Shown here: piece by piece, positions 19,059-29,480 of the stretch | Layout: each line of letters opens with the position of its first letter | Position numbering within the stretch: the stretch's first letter is position 1 | Notes under the pieces: model-generated | Seen by the model: only the letters and a program-made list of their open reading frames with translations | Database searches by the model: none | Told to the model about the DNA's origin: nothing | DNA from: Psococerastis gibbosa | Taxonomy: Eukaryota > Arthropoda > Insecta > Psocodea > Psocidae | Length of the DNA: 64,000 nucleotides | Assembly (NCBI GenBank): GCA_963971405.1 | Contig: OZ020489.1 | Coordinates: forward strand, 46,330,510-46,394,509 | Direction: 5' to 3' | Made by a program: the position numbers and the translations under genes

Positions 19059-22000
19059 CTACGCCCATCTTATAACACCAGTCTTTTTGATAAATTCTAG
19101 TGTTTTTGTGATGGGATTACATCGGATGGTTTCCTCTTCAGACCTAGGGTGGCCAAGAGTTTGGCATCGAGTTTGTCCCAGCGCTTCACATTCAAAGAGA
19201 ATGTGTTCAGCTGTTTCTTCTTCAACTTCACACAGTCTGCATCTACTGTCGTTTTTCACGCCAACCCTATGCATGTGTTTGTTGAAGTGGCCGTGGCCCG
19301 TAAGCGTGCCAACCACCCTTCTATCTTGCTCTCTACTTAAAGAGAGAAGCTGATCGGTGAGCTTTTTACTAGGACCCGGAATAACCTTCTTAGCAAATCT
19401 GCTTGCCGGGACTTTCTTCCATTCCTCTGCAGTTTTTCTCTGCACCCATTTTTGTACAGAAGTACGGGCCTGGCAATAAGCCATCCCGTACTTAGGTTCT
19501 GCACCAATGAATGGCGTTTCTGCACCTTTTCGAGCCAGCTCGTCGGCTCTTTCATTCCCATCAAAGTTCGAGTGCGCCGGGACCCAAATCAGCGAGACTG
19601 AGTTTTCCCGACACACCTTTATTAGGAGGTTGATGCAGTGCCACACCATTTTTGATGTGATCTTTATAGCCTCCACAGCCTTAATCGCTGCCTGCGAGTC
19701 TGTATAGATAATAATGGTTTTGCCCTTGCATTCCATTTCCATACACTCCTCTAGGCATTTTATAATGGCCCCTACCTCAGCCTGAAAGACTGTAGCATAT
19801 TTGCCGAGGCTTAGGACTATGGATTTGTCTACAGTTTCCCCATAGACTCCTCCTCCAGCCCCATTTTCCATTTTCGACCCATCTGTATACCAGACTAGGT
19901 CATTGTCCCCTGTTTGATGTTCTTCAGCATTCCATTCTTCTCTAGCTGGAATTCTAGTGTTAAATGGTTTGCTGAATGAGAGCAGGGGTGTCATTCGGTC
20001 TGACGGCATTAAAAGCGTGTCTTCCGATATGCTTTTGGTAATATTGGAGTGGCCTGACCTTTTGCTTCTCCAGCAGCCTTCCAGCTCCAATCTATAGGCG
20101 CCCATCCTGGCCTGTGCTTCAATGAAGACTCCCAGGGTTGGCAGGTTCAATAAAGTATTCAGGACATCCCCTGGTGAAGTTGACATTGCTCCTGTGATAC
20201 AGAGGCAGGCCAGCCTCTGGAGCCCATTCAACTTGGTTGTCACTGTGACCTGTGTAGTCTTGGTCCACCAAACTACACTTCCGTACGTAATCACCGGCCT
20301 AATGACCATTGTGTAAATCCACATTGCCATTTTGGGCCTGATTCCCCACGTTGTGCCTATTGCCCGTCTGCAAACATAAATTAATTGTTTAGCTCGGCTA
20401 ATAGTTTTTGTAATATGGGGATTCCAGGTAAGTCCTTTGTCTAGGTTAACCCCTAGATAATTAACCTCCGTCCCCAGTTTTACAACTTGATTGAAAAGCT
20501 TAGGCAGCTTTCCCCCATCAAGATTCCTCTTTCGAGTAAATGGTATCATCGAGATTTTGGATGGGTTGATGCTCAGATTTTCAGCCTTGCACCATTTTTC
20601 TACTTCAGAAAAAGCCATTTGCATTAGCTCGGTTATGACCCTCATGGACTTACCCCTAATCACAATGGCCAAATCATCCGCATATCCTTGTGCGTACACT
20701 CCCACCTCATTGAGTCTGGTGATGATTTTGTCCACCACAAGGTTCCACAACAGGGGCGAGATAACCCCACCCTGTGCCGTACCCCTGGTGGCCCTTACCA
20801 TCACCTTCTCATCAGATAGGGATGCTAGAATCCTCCTATTGCTAAGCATGGATCTGATCCATCTACACACAGTTGCATTTACGCCAACTCTCTCCAACGC
20901 CCTTGCCATGGAGTCATGTCCCGCGTTGGAGAAAGCCGCCTCAATGACCAAAAACGCTGCCAGTGCAATCTCCCCATTGTCCAGGCTTTCCTCCAGTCTG
21001 CTCACCAGTTGATGCAATGCAGTCTCAGAGGATCTGCCAGGGCAGTACGCATACTGAAAACTATGCAAACCAGCGTTAGTGCGTATTTTTTCCCGGATAT
21101 GTTTATCCAGGATTTTCTCTAGAGCTTTTAATAGAAAAGAACTGAGACATATCGGCCTGTATGACCTGGCCTGGGCGTAGTTCGCCTTTCCAGGTTTAGG
21201 TATAAATACTACCTTAGCCATTGCCCACGACTTAGGAACATGTCCAAGCGCTACACTGGCCTGATAGATGGTTGTCAATGCCGGGGTGAGGATCTCTTTC
21301 CCCTCCTGAAGAAGGAGGGGAAAAATCCCATCCGGACCTGGAGCCTTGCATGGCTCAAAAGTGCTGATGGACCAGCCCACCTGTCCCTGTTTTATCAGCC
21401 TTTTGGCACAGTTCCAATCAGCCCTTCGGGCTTTATTGTCTTCTGATGTGCTGCTGTTGTCACATTTCACCGAACCGGAGAAGTGGCACCCTAAAAGTTT
21501 TTCCAGTGTCTCCTCCCCTGTCCGAGTAAACTTGCCATCAGAATTTTCCAGAGTTCCCACGGGGTTAGTGTGGGTGGATTTCAGTATTTTATGGAGTCTA
21601 GCTGTTTCTGCTGTATTTTCATCTTTTTCGCAGAAGCTTCTCCATGTTTTCCGTTTTGCTTTCCGAATAGCTTTGTTGTACTCTGTGAGCCTACTATGAT
21701 AAGCTTCCCACTTACCAACTTTTGCTGAGGTCTTGAATAGCTTACGTACCTCAGTCTTCATTTTTGCTAATTCGTTATTCCACCACTTCGTACTTTTTTT
21801 GATGTTTTTTTCGATTACGGGGCAGTTTCTGTTGTACGAGGATAAGATGGTCTGCTCGATGAGCTCCACCGCCTCGTCCAATTCCACTGTACCCCTCGTT
21901 TGACAGTTAATATCTCTCACTGCATTTCTCAGATCTTCCCGGTATCCTGACCAGTCGGTTTTCCTGGGATTTCTGAATACTTGCCTTTCAATGTCAGGTT

Positions 22001-22727
22001 CCTCAAGGGTAAAGGCTATGTGCTGATGGTCTGCCAGTGATGGCTCCAGCAGCACTTGCCACCCTGAGATGTACCTAGAAGTGTGTTGTGTACACACAGT
22101 GATAGCCAACACTTCCCTTCTAGTCTTTGTTATAAATGTAGGCCTATTCCCCTTATTTAAAATATTGAGATCAGCCTGCAGTATATAGTCAAATATGGAC
22201 TCACCTCTGTCATTGCAGTTTGTGCTCCCCCATATTGTGTGATGTGCATTGGCGTCTGTACCCAAGATCAGGTGTTCACCATTCTTGTTAACTTCACCAA
22301 TGAGTTTTTCCACTTCTTCCGTTGGAGGTAGAGTGGGCGAATCATATGGAAGATACGCAGATGCCAAGAGTATTTCTTTTGGACCACCCTGTATCTTTAC
22401 TACGAGTCTGACACAAATAAGGTCCCTCGAGCAAAGTTCCTGCAACAAGAGAAAGTTTAGTTTCATGCTTACAATAATGCCCGCTCTGGGCCTTTTATTT
22501 GTAGTGTCATATAACAACTTACCATTGGATTCAGCCAGTCCGGACACCTTCCCCTGTACCACCCAGGGTTCTTGAATAAGGGCTACGTCGCATTGACCTG
22601 CCCTTAGCATCCTGGCTAGGTTCGCCGAGGCGGTTTTCTTATGCTGGAGATTGGCTTGGATGATCTTAATCTTTCCTTCCATCTCCAGGCTGCTTCTTAT
22701 CGACGACCCTGAAACAAATGACTCCAA
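19059..22727 (-). CDS. LINE-B1 ORF2: endonuclease-RT-RNase H
   Basis: 1222 residues, uninterrupted. The APE-type endonuclease occupies about 1-230 (IIQANLQHKK, VALIQEPWV, ILGTDANAHHTIWGS, SLADHQHIAF). The reverse transcriptase spans about 460-760 (KAPGPDGIFPLLLQ, SYRPICLSSFLLK, and the YADDLAIV active site). RNase H lies near 950-1080 (WYTDGSKMENGAGG, IYTDSQAAIKA, WVPAHSNFDGNERAD). A CRLCEVEEETAEHILFEC zinc motif is C-terminal. Retained RNase H points to the I/Loa group. The start overlaps ORF1 by 62 bp, suggesting reinitiation or frameshift translation. Confidence 0.93.
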   Translation of the reverse strand: MESFVSGSSIRSSLEMEGKIKIIQANLQHKKTASANLARMLRAGQCDVALIQEPWVVQGKVSGLAESNGKLLYDTTNKRPRAGIIVSMKLNFLLLQELCSRDLICVRLVVKIQGGPKEILLASAYLPYDSPTLPPTEEVEKLIGEVNKNGEHLILGTDANAHHTIWGSTNCNDRGESIFDYILQADLNILNKGNRPTFITKTRREVLAITVCTQHTSRYISGWQVLLEPSLADHQHIAFTLEEPDIERQVFRNPRKTDWSGYREDLRNAVRDINCQTRGTVELDEAVELIEQTILSSYNRNCPVIEKNIKKSTKWWNNELAKMKTEVRKLFKTSAKVGKWEAYHSRLTEYNKAIRKAKRKTWRSFCEKDENTAETARLHKILKSTHTNPVGTLENSDGKFTRTGEETLEKLLGCHFSGSVKCDNSSTSEDNKARRADWNCAKRLIKQGQVGWSISTFEPCKAPGPDGIFPLLLQEGKEILTPALTTIYQASVALGHVPKSWAMAKVVFIPKPGKANYAQARSYRPICLSSFLLKALEKILDKHIREKIRTNAGLHSFQYAYCPGRSSETALHQLVSRLEESLDNGEIALAAFLVIEAAFSNAGHDSMARALERVGVNATVCRWIRSMLSNRRILASLSDEKVMVRATRGTAQGGVISPLLWNLVVDKIITRLNEVGVYAQGYADDLAIVIRGKSMRVITELMQMAFSEVEKWCKAENLSINPSKISMIPFTRKRNLDGGKLPKLFNQVVKLGTEVNYLGVNLDKGLTWNPHITKTISRAKQLIYVCRRAIGTTWGIRPKMAMWIYTMVIRPVITYGSVVWWTKTTQVTVTTKLNGLQRLACLCITGAMSTSPGDVLNTLLNLPTLGVFIEAQARMGAYRLELEGCWRSKRSGHSNITKSISEDTLLMPSDRMTPLLSFSKPFNTRIPAREEWNAEEHQTGDNDLVWYTDGSKMENGAGGGVYGETVDKSIVLSLGKYATVFQAEVGAIIKCLEECMEMECKGKTIIIYTDSQAAIKAVEAIKITSKMVWHCINLLIKVCRENSVSLIWVPAHSNFDGNERADELARKGAETPFIGAEPKYGMAYCQARTSVQKWVQRKTAEEWKKVPASRFAKKVIPGPSKKLTDQLLSLSREQDRRVVGTLTGHGHFNKHMHRVGVKNDSRCRLCEVEEETAEHILFECEALGQTRCQTLGHPRSEEETIRCNPITKTLEFIKKTGVIRWA

Positions 22728-23811
22728 GGCCCAAACTTAAGCGCAAGTTATGCCCCCTGAGCTCATTCATCTCAGTCTCACTGAGGGAAAGCACCACCGT
22801 CGCAGTCTTCCCGTCGTCTTCAAGCTGATGATGTACTACCCGCCATTCCTTGCATTGGACCTTCGGGTTGTGAGCATGCAGCTGTTTAAGCACATCTACC
22901 ATACGCATCTTGCTATAAGGCATTGCTAGCCTGGTGATGGCTCTTGTCCTATTGAGGACTTTGTTCGCTTCTCCCACTTGTAGGGAGTTGCCATTCCAGG
23001 GGCTGGATTCGGAAACCACCTGCTCAAGCCAAGCTTTGGTTTCCTTATTCGCACAGTATAGAACCAGCGCCCCCCCGTCAACTCGGTACTGCTCACTGAA
23101 GCACGGCATTAAGCCATTGCTCATTAGCTGCAGTTTTGCTGTCAGCAACATTATGAGTTCCTCGCTCTCGTCTCCTGTCAGACGTCTGTCGGGGAACTCA
23201 GCAAATGTTACTGCCATTTTAACAGTCGTGAGCTTCTCCGAGAATAGCCCTCCGACCTTACTAAGTCCTGGGTTTCCCGGTCTCCCGTCATCTATGTTTT
23301 TCCGCCTCTTCACCTGTGACTTGGTCCCGGAACTTGGCGTACTGCCTTCCGACCTTTGCCTTTTCAGAGGCGTTTCCATAGGCTCTGCCTTCGCTGTAGG
23401 TCCCGCCACCGAAGTGGCTACCTTTTTAGCTCCAGCTGCCTTTTTTGGTTTCCCGGGAGTCCAGGTCCCTGCTGCAATTTTGGCTTGTTTTCTTCTTTCG
23501 AAATTAGCCTTATGCCACGCAGAGTCTCTCCTGGGCTTCCCTTTTAGTCGGAGTCCAGAGGCGGCCTTACTCAGGTCCTCTTCTATCTCCTTGTTCCCCT
23601 CCAGGGTAGTTCCTCCCTCCGCCATGTCGGCCTGGGTGGAAATACCGGCCTGCTCTGTCAGAGCTTCCGGTGCCCCCTCCGTCAGCATGACCTGGGGAAA
23701 AGAATAAGACGAAGAAGACGAGGCCTGCTCCAGAGAAGCTTCCACTCTATTTGAAGGGCCCTGCTCCATAGGAGCATCCCTGAAACATAAAGGTTCTTTT
23801 ATTTGATCCAT
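22666..23811 (-). CDS. LINE-B1 ORF1 (nucleic-acid chaperone type)
   Basis: 381 residues. The N-terminal half is low in complexity and basic, with nuclear-localisation-like KRQRSEGS and KSQVKRRKN. The C-terminal half has VLYCANKETKAWLEQVV, W.GNSLQVGEANK and a C-terminal LSLGLGVICFRV block that I recall as the DUF4780-type domain of insect LINE ORF1 proteins. It probably binds element RNA. The homologue in LINE-B2 (50554 on) is split by LINE-C. Confidence 0.85.
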   Translation of the reverse strand: MDQIKEPLCFRDAPMEQGPSNRVEASLEQASSSSSYSFPQVMLTEGAPEALTEQAGISTQADMAEGGTTLEGNKEIEEDLSKAASGLRLKGKPRRDSAWHKANFERRKQAKIAAGTWTPGKPKKAAGAKKVATSVAGPTAKAEPMETPLKRQRSEGSTPSSGTKSQVKRRKNIDDGRPGNPGLSKVGGLFSEKLTTVKMAVTFAEFPDRRLTGDESEELIMLLTAKLQLMSNGLMPCFSEQYRVDGGALVLYCANKETKAWLEQVVSESSPWNGNSLQVGEANKVLNRTRAITRLAMPYSKMRMVDVLKQLHAHNPKVQCKEWRVVHHQLEDDGKTATVVLSLSETEMNELRGHNLRLSLGLGVICFRVVDKKQPGDGRKD

Positions 23812-24441
23812 ATTTCATGTAGTTGAGGGTTTTTGCCCCTTTTAGGGTCTCGTTCCGTGTTCTCACCAGCCTTGATGAGGCATAAAGCCAGACACTTGTC
23901 TTCCCGCATCCCGAGCACTCCGTAGCCCGGCTGCTGCTCCTCAGCCGTCCATCCAGCGGACTCTCCCAGAATCGAACCAATTCTGGGTTATTCCACCTTC
24001 TGTAGACCTACTCGCAGCAGCCGAACTTGCCACTCCACCCCCCAGCAGAACTGGGGGATGAAGACCCCTAGTTTGAGTCGGCCACTTTCAAACCGCGGTT
24101 CACCTCGGACTCCGACATGCAAAGAGATGTGTTGGTTCCAACCTCCCGCAGGTAGGCCTTCACCTCAATCACCAGCCTTGTCTTCCTCCTCAGTCCCCAT
24201 TTCACCTACGCGGGGCAGACGTAGGCGTTGCATCTCGTTAGTCACCTGGACAAGCAACTGCCTCCTAATGAAGTCAGCCCCTCATACAGGCTAAGCCCCC
24301 ATACCACGGCAAGGTCTCAGTCTCAGCCTGCATCACGCCCCAACCACTACCAAGCAAAAGCAAAGCCATCACATGCCAGCAGCTGAAACGTAAGACAAAC
24401 ATAAGCTTCTAGGATGCAAATAATGGGAGTTCACTACAATT

Positions 24442-25790
24442 ACTTCACTCTTTCCTCACCAACAGACAACAGCAAGTTCGACTTAAGGGACCATTACAGA
24501 CGCTACCAAAAACTGACTTTCTAAGTGACAAGACAAACGTAACCTGCGGAATCCCTCAAGGCACTGTTTTAGGTCCAATTTGCTTTACAGTCTTTATAAA
24601 TCAACTACTCCAATTGGATTTGAAGGGTGAACTTGTGGGATTTGCTGACGAAACGGCTCTGTATTTTACAGGCAAAACTTGGGAAGAAGCATACCAAAAA
24701 GCATCTAATGCCCTAACTACTGTAAAGAAATGGCTCGACTCTAACTTACTGACTCTAAATGTAGAAAAAACACAATATACGACTTTTAGCAACACACAAA
24801 CTAACCAACCCAATAATTTAATTTTAAAATTACATCAACATGACTGTTTACGTTCCGTCTGTACTAACTGTAAGACAATAGCAAAAACGCAAAATTACAA
24901 GTACTTAGGGACTATAATCGACCAATACTTACGCTGGAAAGACCACATTTTACTAACAACGAAACGAATCAGAAAAACTATGTACAAATTTAGAAGACTT
25001 AGACGCATACTCAACAGAGACAGGATACGGCAAGTTTACTTTGGTATTGTACAATCACTTGTTAATTATAGCATACTAGCCTGGGGAGGGGCACATTTCA
25101 CGCACATCGAGCCATTAGAAGCTGCAATAAGATGTGTTCTGAAGGTGGCAATGGGTAAACATTACCGTGAACATACACCGACGCTACACCTAGAACTAAA
25201 CGTACCAACATTAACGACAACCTACGCCCGAGAACTGTTACTTTACTGACACAAACTACTGAGAAAAGCACCCCCGGATCAGCTGGTTATTCACAATTGT
25301 GGCACAAGACTTGGCAACGGCTGTAATTACCAGATTCCTAAGCACAATACGTCCCAATTTCAACACTCCCATACTTACTTGTCTATCTCATTATTTAATA
25401 AGCTACCAGAAAACATTAAATCTACCCCTACTACAAAAATTTTCAAACAACGAATTAAAACATATCTTAATCCTTATACAAACATACTAGAAGAATTCAT
25501 ATTACAATATAATTCATAACTTTTTATTTTTTTTAAAGAATGGTAAACTATTATTTAATACTCCTAATATTGCTTGCTATTCTGAACAGTTCTTATTTTA
25601 TTTAGTTTTTTTCTTTTTAATTTTTTTTTTTTTAAACGTTAAGTTTTCTTTCAGGTAAAGCTCGATGAGTTGAAGGGGGGCCCAGCACGGGAACCATTCC
25701 TTTGGGATCCCCCCTTCACAATTGTAAAACTACCTTATTGTTAATTGTACGCTTATGTATATAAATATACGATTTTCATTTCATTTCAAA
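24442..25790 (+). mobile_element. LINE-A, second part (RT end and 3' terminus)
   Basis: RT continues after the LINE-B1 insertion: GIPQGTVLGPICFT, LVGFADETALYF, NVEKTQYTTF, YKYLGTIIDQYLRW and VNYSILAWGGAHF. A single in-frame TGA near 25247 interrupts the C-terminal region, and the same frame then runs on to about 25518 (FNKLPENIKS..KQRIKTYLNP). The 3' UTR has a hairpin (aaggggggccca paired with tgggatcccccctt, 25672-25724) and ends in a short ttcatttcatttc tail near 25773-25786. Confidence 0.82.
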
Positions 25791-26144
25791 ATGATCAATG
25801 CTAGCGAGTGGGATAAACATTTTAACATAAGGTTATGCGCTGCATTCAAATTTGGCACTGTCAAAACAGATGATGTAGGCTACTACAACTACTGTTTTTC
25901 AATCCAACTTAAAAGACTCATCAACATACGATATTACAATAAATCCCTAAGTCAAAATAGTTTAATATTCGAGAACAACCAAAATATTACTTTTAATACA
26001 AAATAACAATAAATATTTTCTTAATACTCGGCCATGTATCATGCGCTGGTTACTGAACTCGATGTAGACAAACGCACCGAAGTATTGTAGAAGTAATTAA
26101 TGGGTAACTCGGAACTAAGAGAGAATTTGAACGTTGTGTTGCAG
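25790..26144. other. Intron stretch before second Pax6 exon in view
   Basis: Unique-looking A/T-rich sequence. No repeat or gene is supported. The acceptor context tgtgttgcag closes it at 26144. Confidence 0.5.
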
Positions 26145-26368
26145 TCCGATGCCCCCAATGGCCGGCAGCCCCAGCTCCTGTCTGCAGCAGCGCGACAGCA
26201 CCTACTGCATGGCCAGGCCTACCTACGAGCCACTCACCCTCACAGGCACCTACAGCACGAGGCCCATAGAGGCCGGACAAGGCACTTGCGTGAGTCCGAA
26301 CATCGACTTCCGCTCCAACTATCACCACGTCAACGGCCAGTTTGCCACCAACGGCCCCAACTCGACAG
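26145..26368 (+). CDS. Pax6: Pax6 exon: Pro/Ser/Thr-rich transactivation region
   Basis: The exon starts after gttgtgttgcag and completes the AG of the previous exon as Ser, so phases fit exactly. It encodes SPMPPMAGSPSSCLQQRD, TYCMARPTYEPLTLTGT, and NIDFRSNYHHVNGQF ending GPNSTG. SCLQQRD is a conserved Pax6 C-terminal block. The rest is Pro/Ser/Thr-rich activation domain. It ends in phase 1 at a gtagac donor (26369). Skipping the donor would add about 60 codons before a stop, but the next exon's family match argues against that as the main form. Confidence 0.92.
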
Positions 26369-27506
26369 GTAGACCGACTGCTTTTTGTTTTGTAGATTCA
26401 TTCACCGCATCACCTCCTCAAGACCTGTATCCCAATAAGGATCTTGTGGGGCTTCAGGAATCAGCAGTGGCAGGTTATTTACATTTCTCAAACATATTGC
26501 TCTCTCGGGGGGGAGGCGCTGAACTATCAAACAACCCTACCCCAAAATACGTGTGAGTGACCCTTGTAGCGTATCCATCAAGATGAAAGTTTGATCGCGT
26601 AACAGCTGACGGGCAGGAAAGCCCTGAAAGCGACAGCCTTAGAAGTTGACATTGCAGCGGAGGAATACGCTACCCCTGTGTGGTGCAAGTCCGCCAACGT
26701 AAAACAGGTGCTTAGAACCTGCAACGGCCGTTACCCAAGAAACAGTTCTCTCAAATCTAGCAAACCTCTGAACGTATACAATGCCTGTATTCTGTTGTCA
26801 GCTGTTCATTTTTTTCCTGTTCCGCTATTTTTTTTATGTTGGAACTCTACTAACTCGTTTCGTAGCTTATAGTTAGGCGCCATCTACTCTATTTTATTAT
26901 CGTTCGAAGCACCGCACACACATGCCTTCACTTTCACCCGCAGTCGCTCCCTCAGAGTGAGGAGTTAATGCTGAGATCAAGCCTCCCATGCCCCATCTGG
27001 CACTGTCTGACCGGGCTGAGGACAGGACTGGCGCCCCTTTTTGCAAAACAGCGGCAGTTATATCCCGGAGGGACAGGACTTGTGTGCTTTAGGTGCTACA
27101 CACGATGCGGAGCAAATGCTAGTATGCCGAAGATGACAATTGTGTGCCTAGCTGTTGACTTATTTGAAGCCTACGATAAAGCCGTCCAGGCTACCAATTG
27201 GACAACAAATTAGCGTAATTAACATGGACGCGCTGATTAAAGCAAATAGGGGACGAGTTCAAACTTGTCACAAATCTACTTCTACCTAGAAACCTGTGCA
27301 TTTAAGGACCAAATGAGATTTTATTTGTCTCCCAAAACCGGTCCTCCGGTTTTAAAGCTTCCCAAATTAACCACCGGAGCAAGACAACCACAAGTTAACA
27401 AGTAGCCTAAGTGTAGCGCTCGACTACTTTTTGACTAGTTAGTAGTCGTACTCGTAGTTGCTTCCCTGGCTACAATATTTACTATGTTGTGTGTTGTTGG
27501 TTGCAG
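26369..27506. other. Last Pax6 intron (1.1 kb)
   Basis: Bounded by a gtagac donor and a ttggttgcag acceptor. The sequence looks unique, with no recognisable transposon. This contrasts with the 13.4 kb intron before it. Confidence 0.7.
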
Positions 27507-27595
27507 GTCTCATCTCCCCTGGAGTCTCCGTTCCAATAGCAGTTCCGGGGCAAGCACCGGATATGACGTCACAATACTGGCCAAGGCTCCAGTGA
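27507..27595 (+). CDS. Pax6: Pax6 terminal coding exon
   Basis: Phase 1 join to the previous exon gives [16 protein letters not shown], then [13 protein letters not shown] and a TGA stop at 27593-27595. This is the signature C-terminus of Pax6 proteins (family ending ..SQYWPRLQ) and confirms both the gene and the splice phases. A longer ORF in another frame across this stretch is a shadow. Confidence 0.97.
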
Positions 27596-27718
27596 CAGTG
27601 GTGGAACTAGACAACCACTTTGTCACTCCCAACCCTTCCAGAATACTGATTTGTCCAATTTTTAACTCCAAAGACCCCAGCACGATTGCCAGCGTCTCAC
27701 TGAGTATGTAGAAATAAA
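27596..27718 (+). terminator. Probable Pax6 3' UTR with AATAAA
   Basis: An aataaa hexamer at 27713-27718, 118 bp after the stop, is the first candidate polyadenylation signal. Later aataaa motifs exist (for example near 28246), so a longer 3' UTR is possible. Confidence 0.45.
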
Positions 27719-29129
27719 AATAAGACTTTGAAAGCTTTAAGTTCATGGTCCCGCACGAACTTGCACAGGTAAAGGTTTTGGGTTATACCTTCAAAAATCA
27801 CATTTGTAGCTGCTCTTCTCTGAAAAATGCTAGGGGGCCTACCTGATATTTTTATGTTCAGTTGGTTAATACTACTACTACGTGCAACAAAGACAGATAG
27901 TGAGCTAGACAGAAAGTGTGCAACGGATCTCGTTCACTTGCAAATATAAAATTTCAACTAACTTACTGTAGGTACCTACAACCGGGCACGGCTTTAGAAA
28001 TTAGTTAAAATTAAAATGTTGGTTTAGGGTTGTATTTCATTTATTAGATTCAATTAAACCAACACTGAAATTCAGCACAAAACTCATATTATTTGAAACT
28101 GTTTTATTTATTTATTTATTTCGGGGCTATATTCTGCTGTTCCCCCTAAAGCCGCGCCGGCCTAAAATTAAGTAGTGTGAATAATTACTGTATTGTAATG
28201 AAGTGAAATATTGTATAATGTACATTTTGTTCCATTTTTACGTAAAAATAAACGACAACGTCTAATTTTTAATTTTTCACACTCTAACATACCCAGTATA
28301 GGCTAGGTTCCACAATTAATTGTATCGTAAGCAAGTATCATTGTGTCCTTGTGGTTATAGTAGAGGATTGGAAGTATGATCGACCTTCAGCCAACCAACC
28401 AAATTATTTTATAAGCAATTTAGTAAGCTAGGAATTTAGAATTATATTTAAGAAATGGGTTGCCTGAAAAAATCTTGCCCACGCTATTAATTAAAAATCC
28501 CAAAATCACTTTTTGTTTAATTTGCACTGACGTGTTTAACGAACAGTTTTGCACTAACCGCAAGTATAGCCTATTGCCTATGCAATATGCAAAATTAGGG
28601 TTGCCTAACTTATATTCTTCCTGGCCTAACTGTTGGGGTGCCAAGTTAAAACAGGTCTTAGCTCATTTTAATTCGATTGTGAACATGGGACTAAGAGTCT
28701 AAGAGGTCCGAGAAAAACATTTCGTGTGATAGACGGAGACTGAGTTGTAGCTGTGCGCAGCTCAGTGATTTTTTAATTTTTGTTAATAGCCTGGGCAGGA
28801 TTTATTCAGGCAACCTATTTCCTTTATAATTCTTAACTTACTAAATTGCTTCTCTTCATCCATTAAACAGATGGCTGAAAGTCTATCTTATACATCGGAT
28901 CTTCGACTATTAGGTTTCAAGATAGGCAGTTAGCTAGGTTTTCAATGCCATGCAACGGAACAGTTATCATAGGGAAATTAACCGTTTCCCATTTAGAAAG
29001 TGCCCATGTTGATGAGTTTTGTGGTCTAGATAATAATTGAAAATGTTAGATACCGCAGTATCTTCAACAAAGCCTAGTTGTTTACCACGTATAAATCGCT
29101 TTCCAAGTTATACGTATGCATAGTATATG
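27719..29129. other. Gene-free flank
   Basis: A/T-rich sequence with a short ttta microsatellite near 28108-28124. I see no gene, RNA or clear transposon. ORFs here are under 85 codons and unlike any family I know. Confidence 0.5.
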
Positions 29130-29480
29130 GAAAGCTTAGGGATGGTCAAAATTTTCGATTCCGAAATTTCAACGGATTTACACGTTTTGACGTCCCAGGA
29201 ACCCAAAAAAGTGGTTTTTGCGAAATGTCGCTATGTCTGTCGCTCTGTCTATTCAACGATTTCCAGACAAACTACTCGGTCGATTTTGATGAAATTTTGC
29301 ATGTAGGTTCACTAAAATCATATCTCGGGCCATTTATTTTTTTATTTTGGGTTGACTCAATTTCGGGGGGTTTTATTCTAAAAAAACTAAAAAAAACGTC
29401 CAAAACAATTATTTCTCGAAAACGGCTCCAACGATTTAATTTAACTGCACATACAGTATATTGCAGTCGTTATTAATGGT
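29130..29480 (+). repeat. Dispersed repeat, copy 2
   Basis: Contains tacacgttttgacgtcccag, a gtctgtcgctctgtct tract and cggtcgattttgatgaaattttgcatg, matching the reverse complement of 10225-10395. The copy extends further downstream into a poly-A-like tract near 29380-29395. Confidence 0.75.

Larger units (their letters stand above)
18969..24429 (-). mobile_element. LINE-B1, full-length I/Loa-like LINE inserted in LINE-A
   Basis: The 12 bp ttcactacaatt flanks the element on both sides (18957-18968 and 24430-24441). Its 3' poly-A tail is the T run starting at 18969. Order on the minus strand is a ~620 bp 5' UTR, ORF1 (381 aa), ORF2 (1222 aa) with endonuclease, RT, RNase H and C-terminal zinc motif, a short 3' UTR and poly-A. 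Both ORFs are open from end to end, so the copy may be recent and competent. Confidence 0.93.

Noticed and set aside
22934-23707. 257-codon plus-strand ORF over LINE-B1 ORF1
   Set aside because: Shadow of the GC-rich antisense ORF1, with no family pattern.
26100-26556. Read-through of the Pax6 donor at 26369 to a stop near 26556 as the main C-terminus
   Set aside because: The next exon matches the conserved Pax6 end in the right phase. Retention could be a minor form, but nothing supports it.
27484-27746. ORFs on both strands across the last Pax6 exon
   Set aside because: The plus ORF is in the wrong frame and starts before the acceptor, and the minus ORF has no family likeness. The spliced frame gives YWPRLQ.
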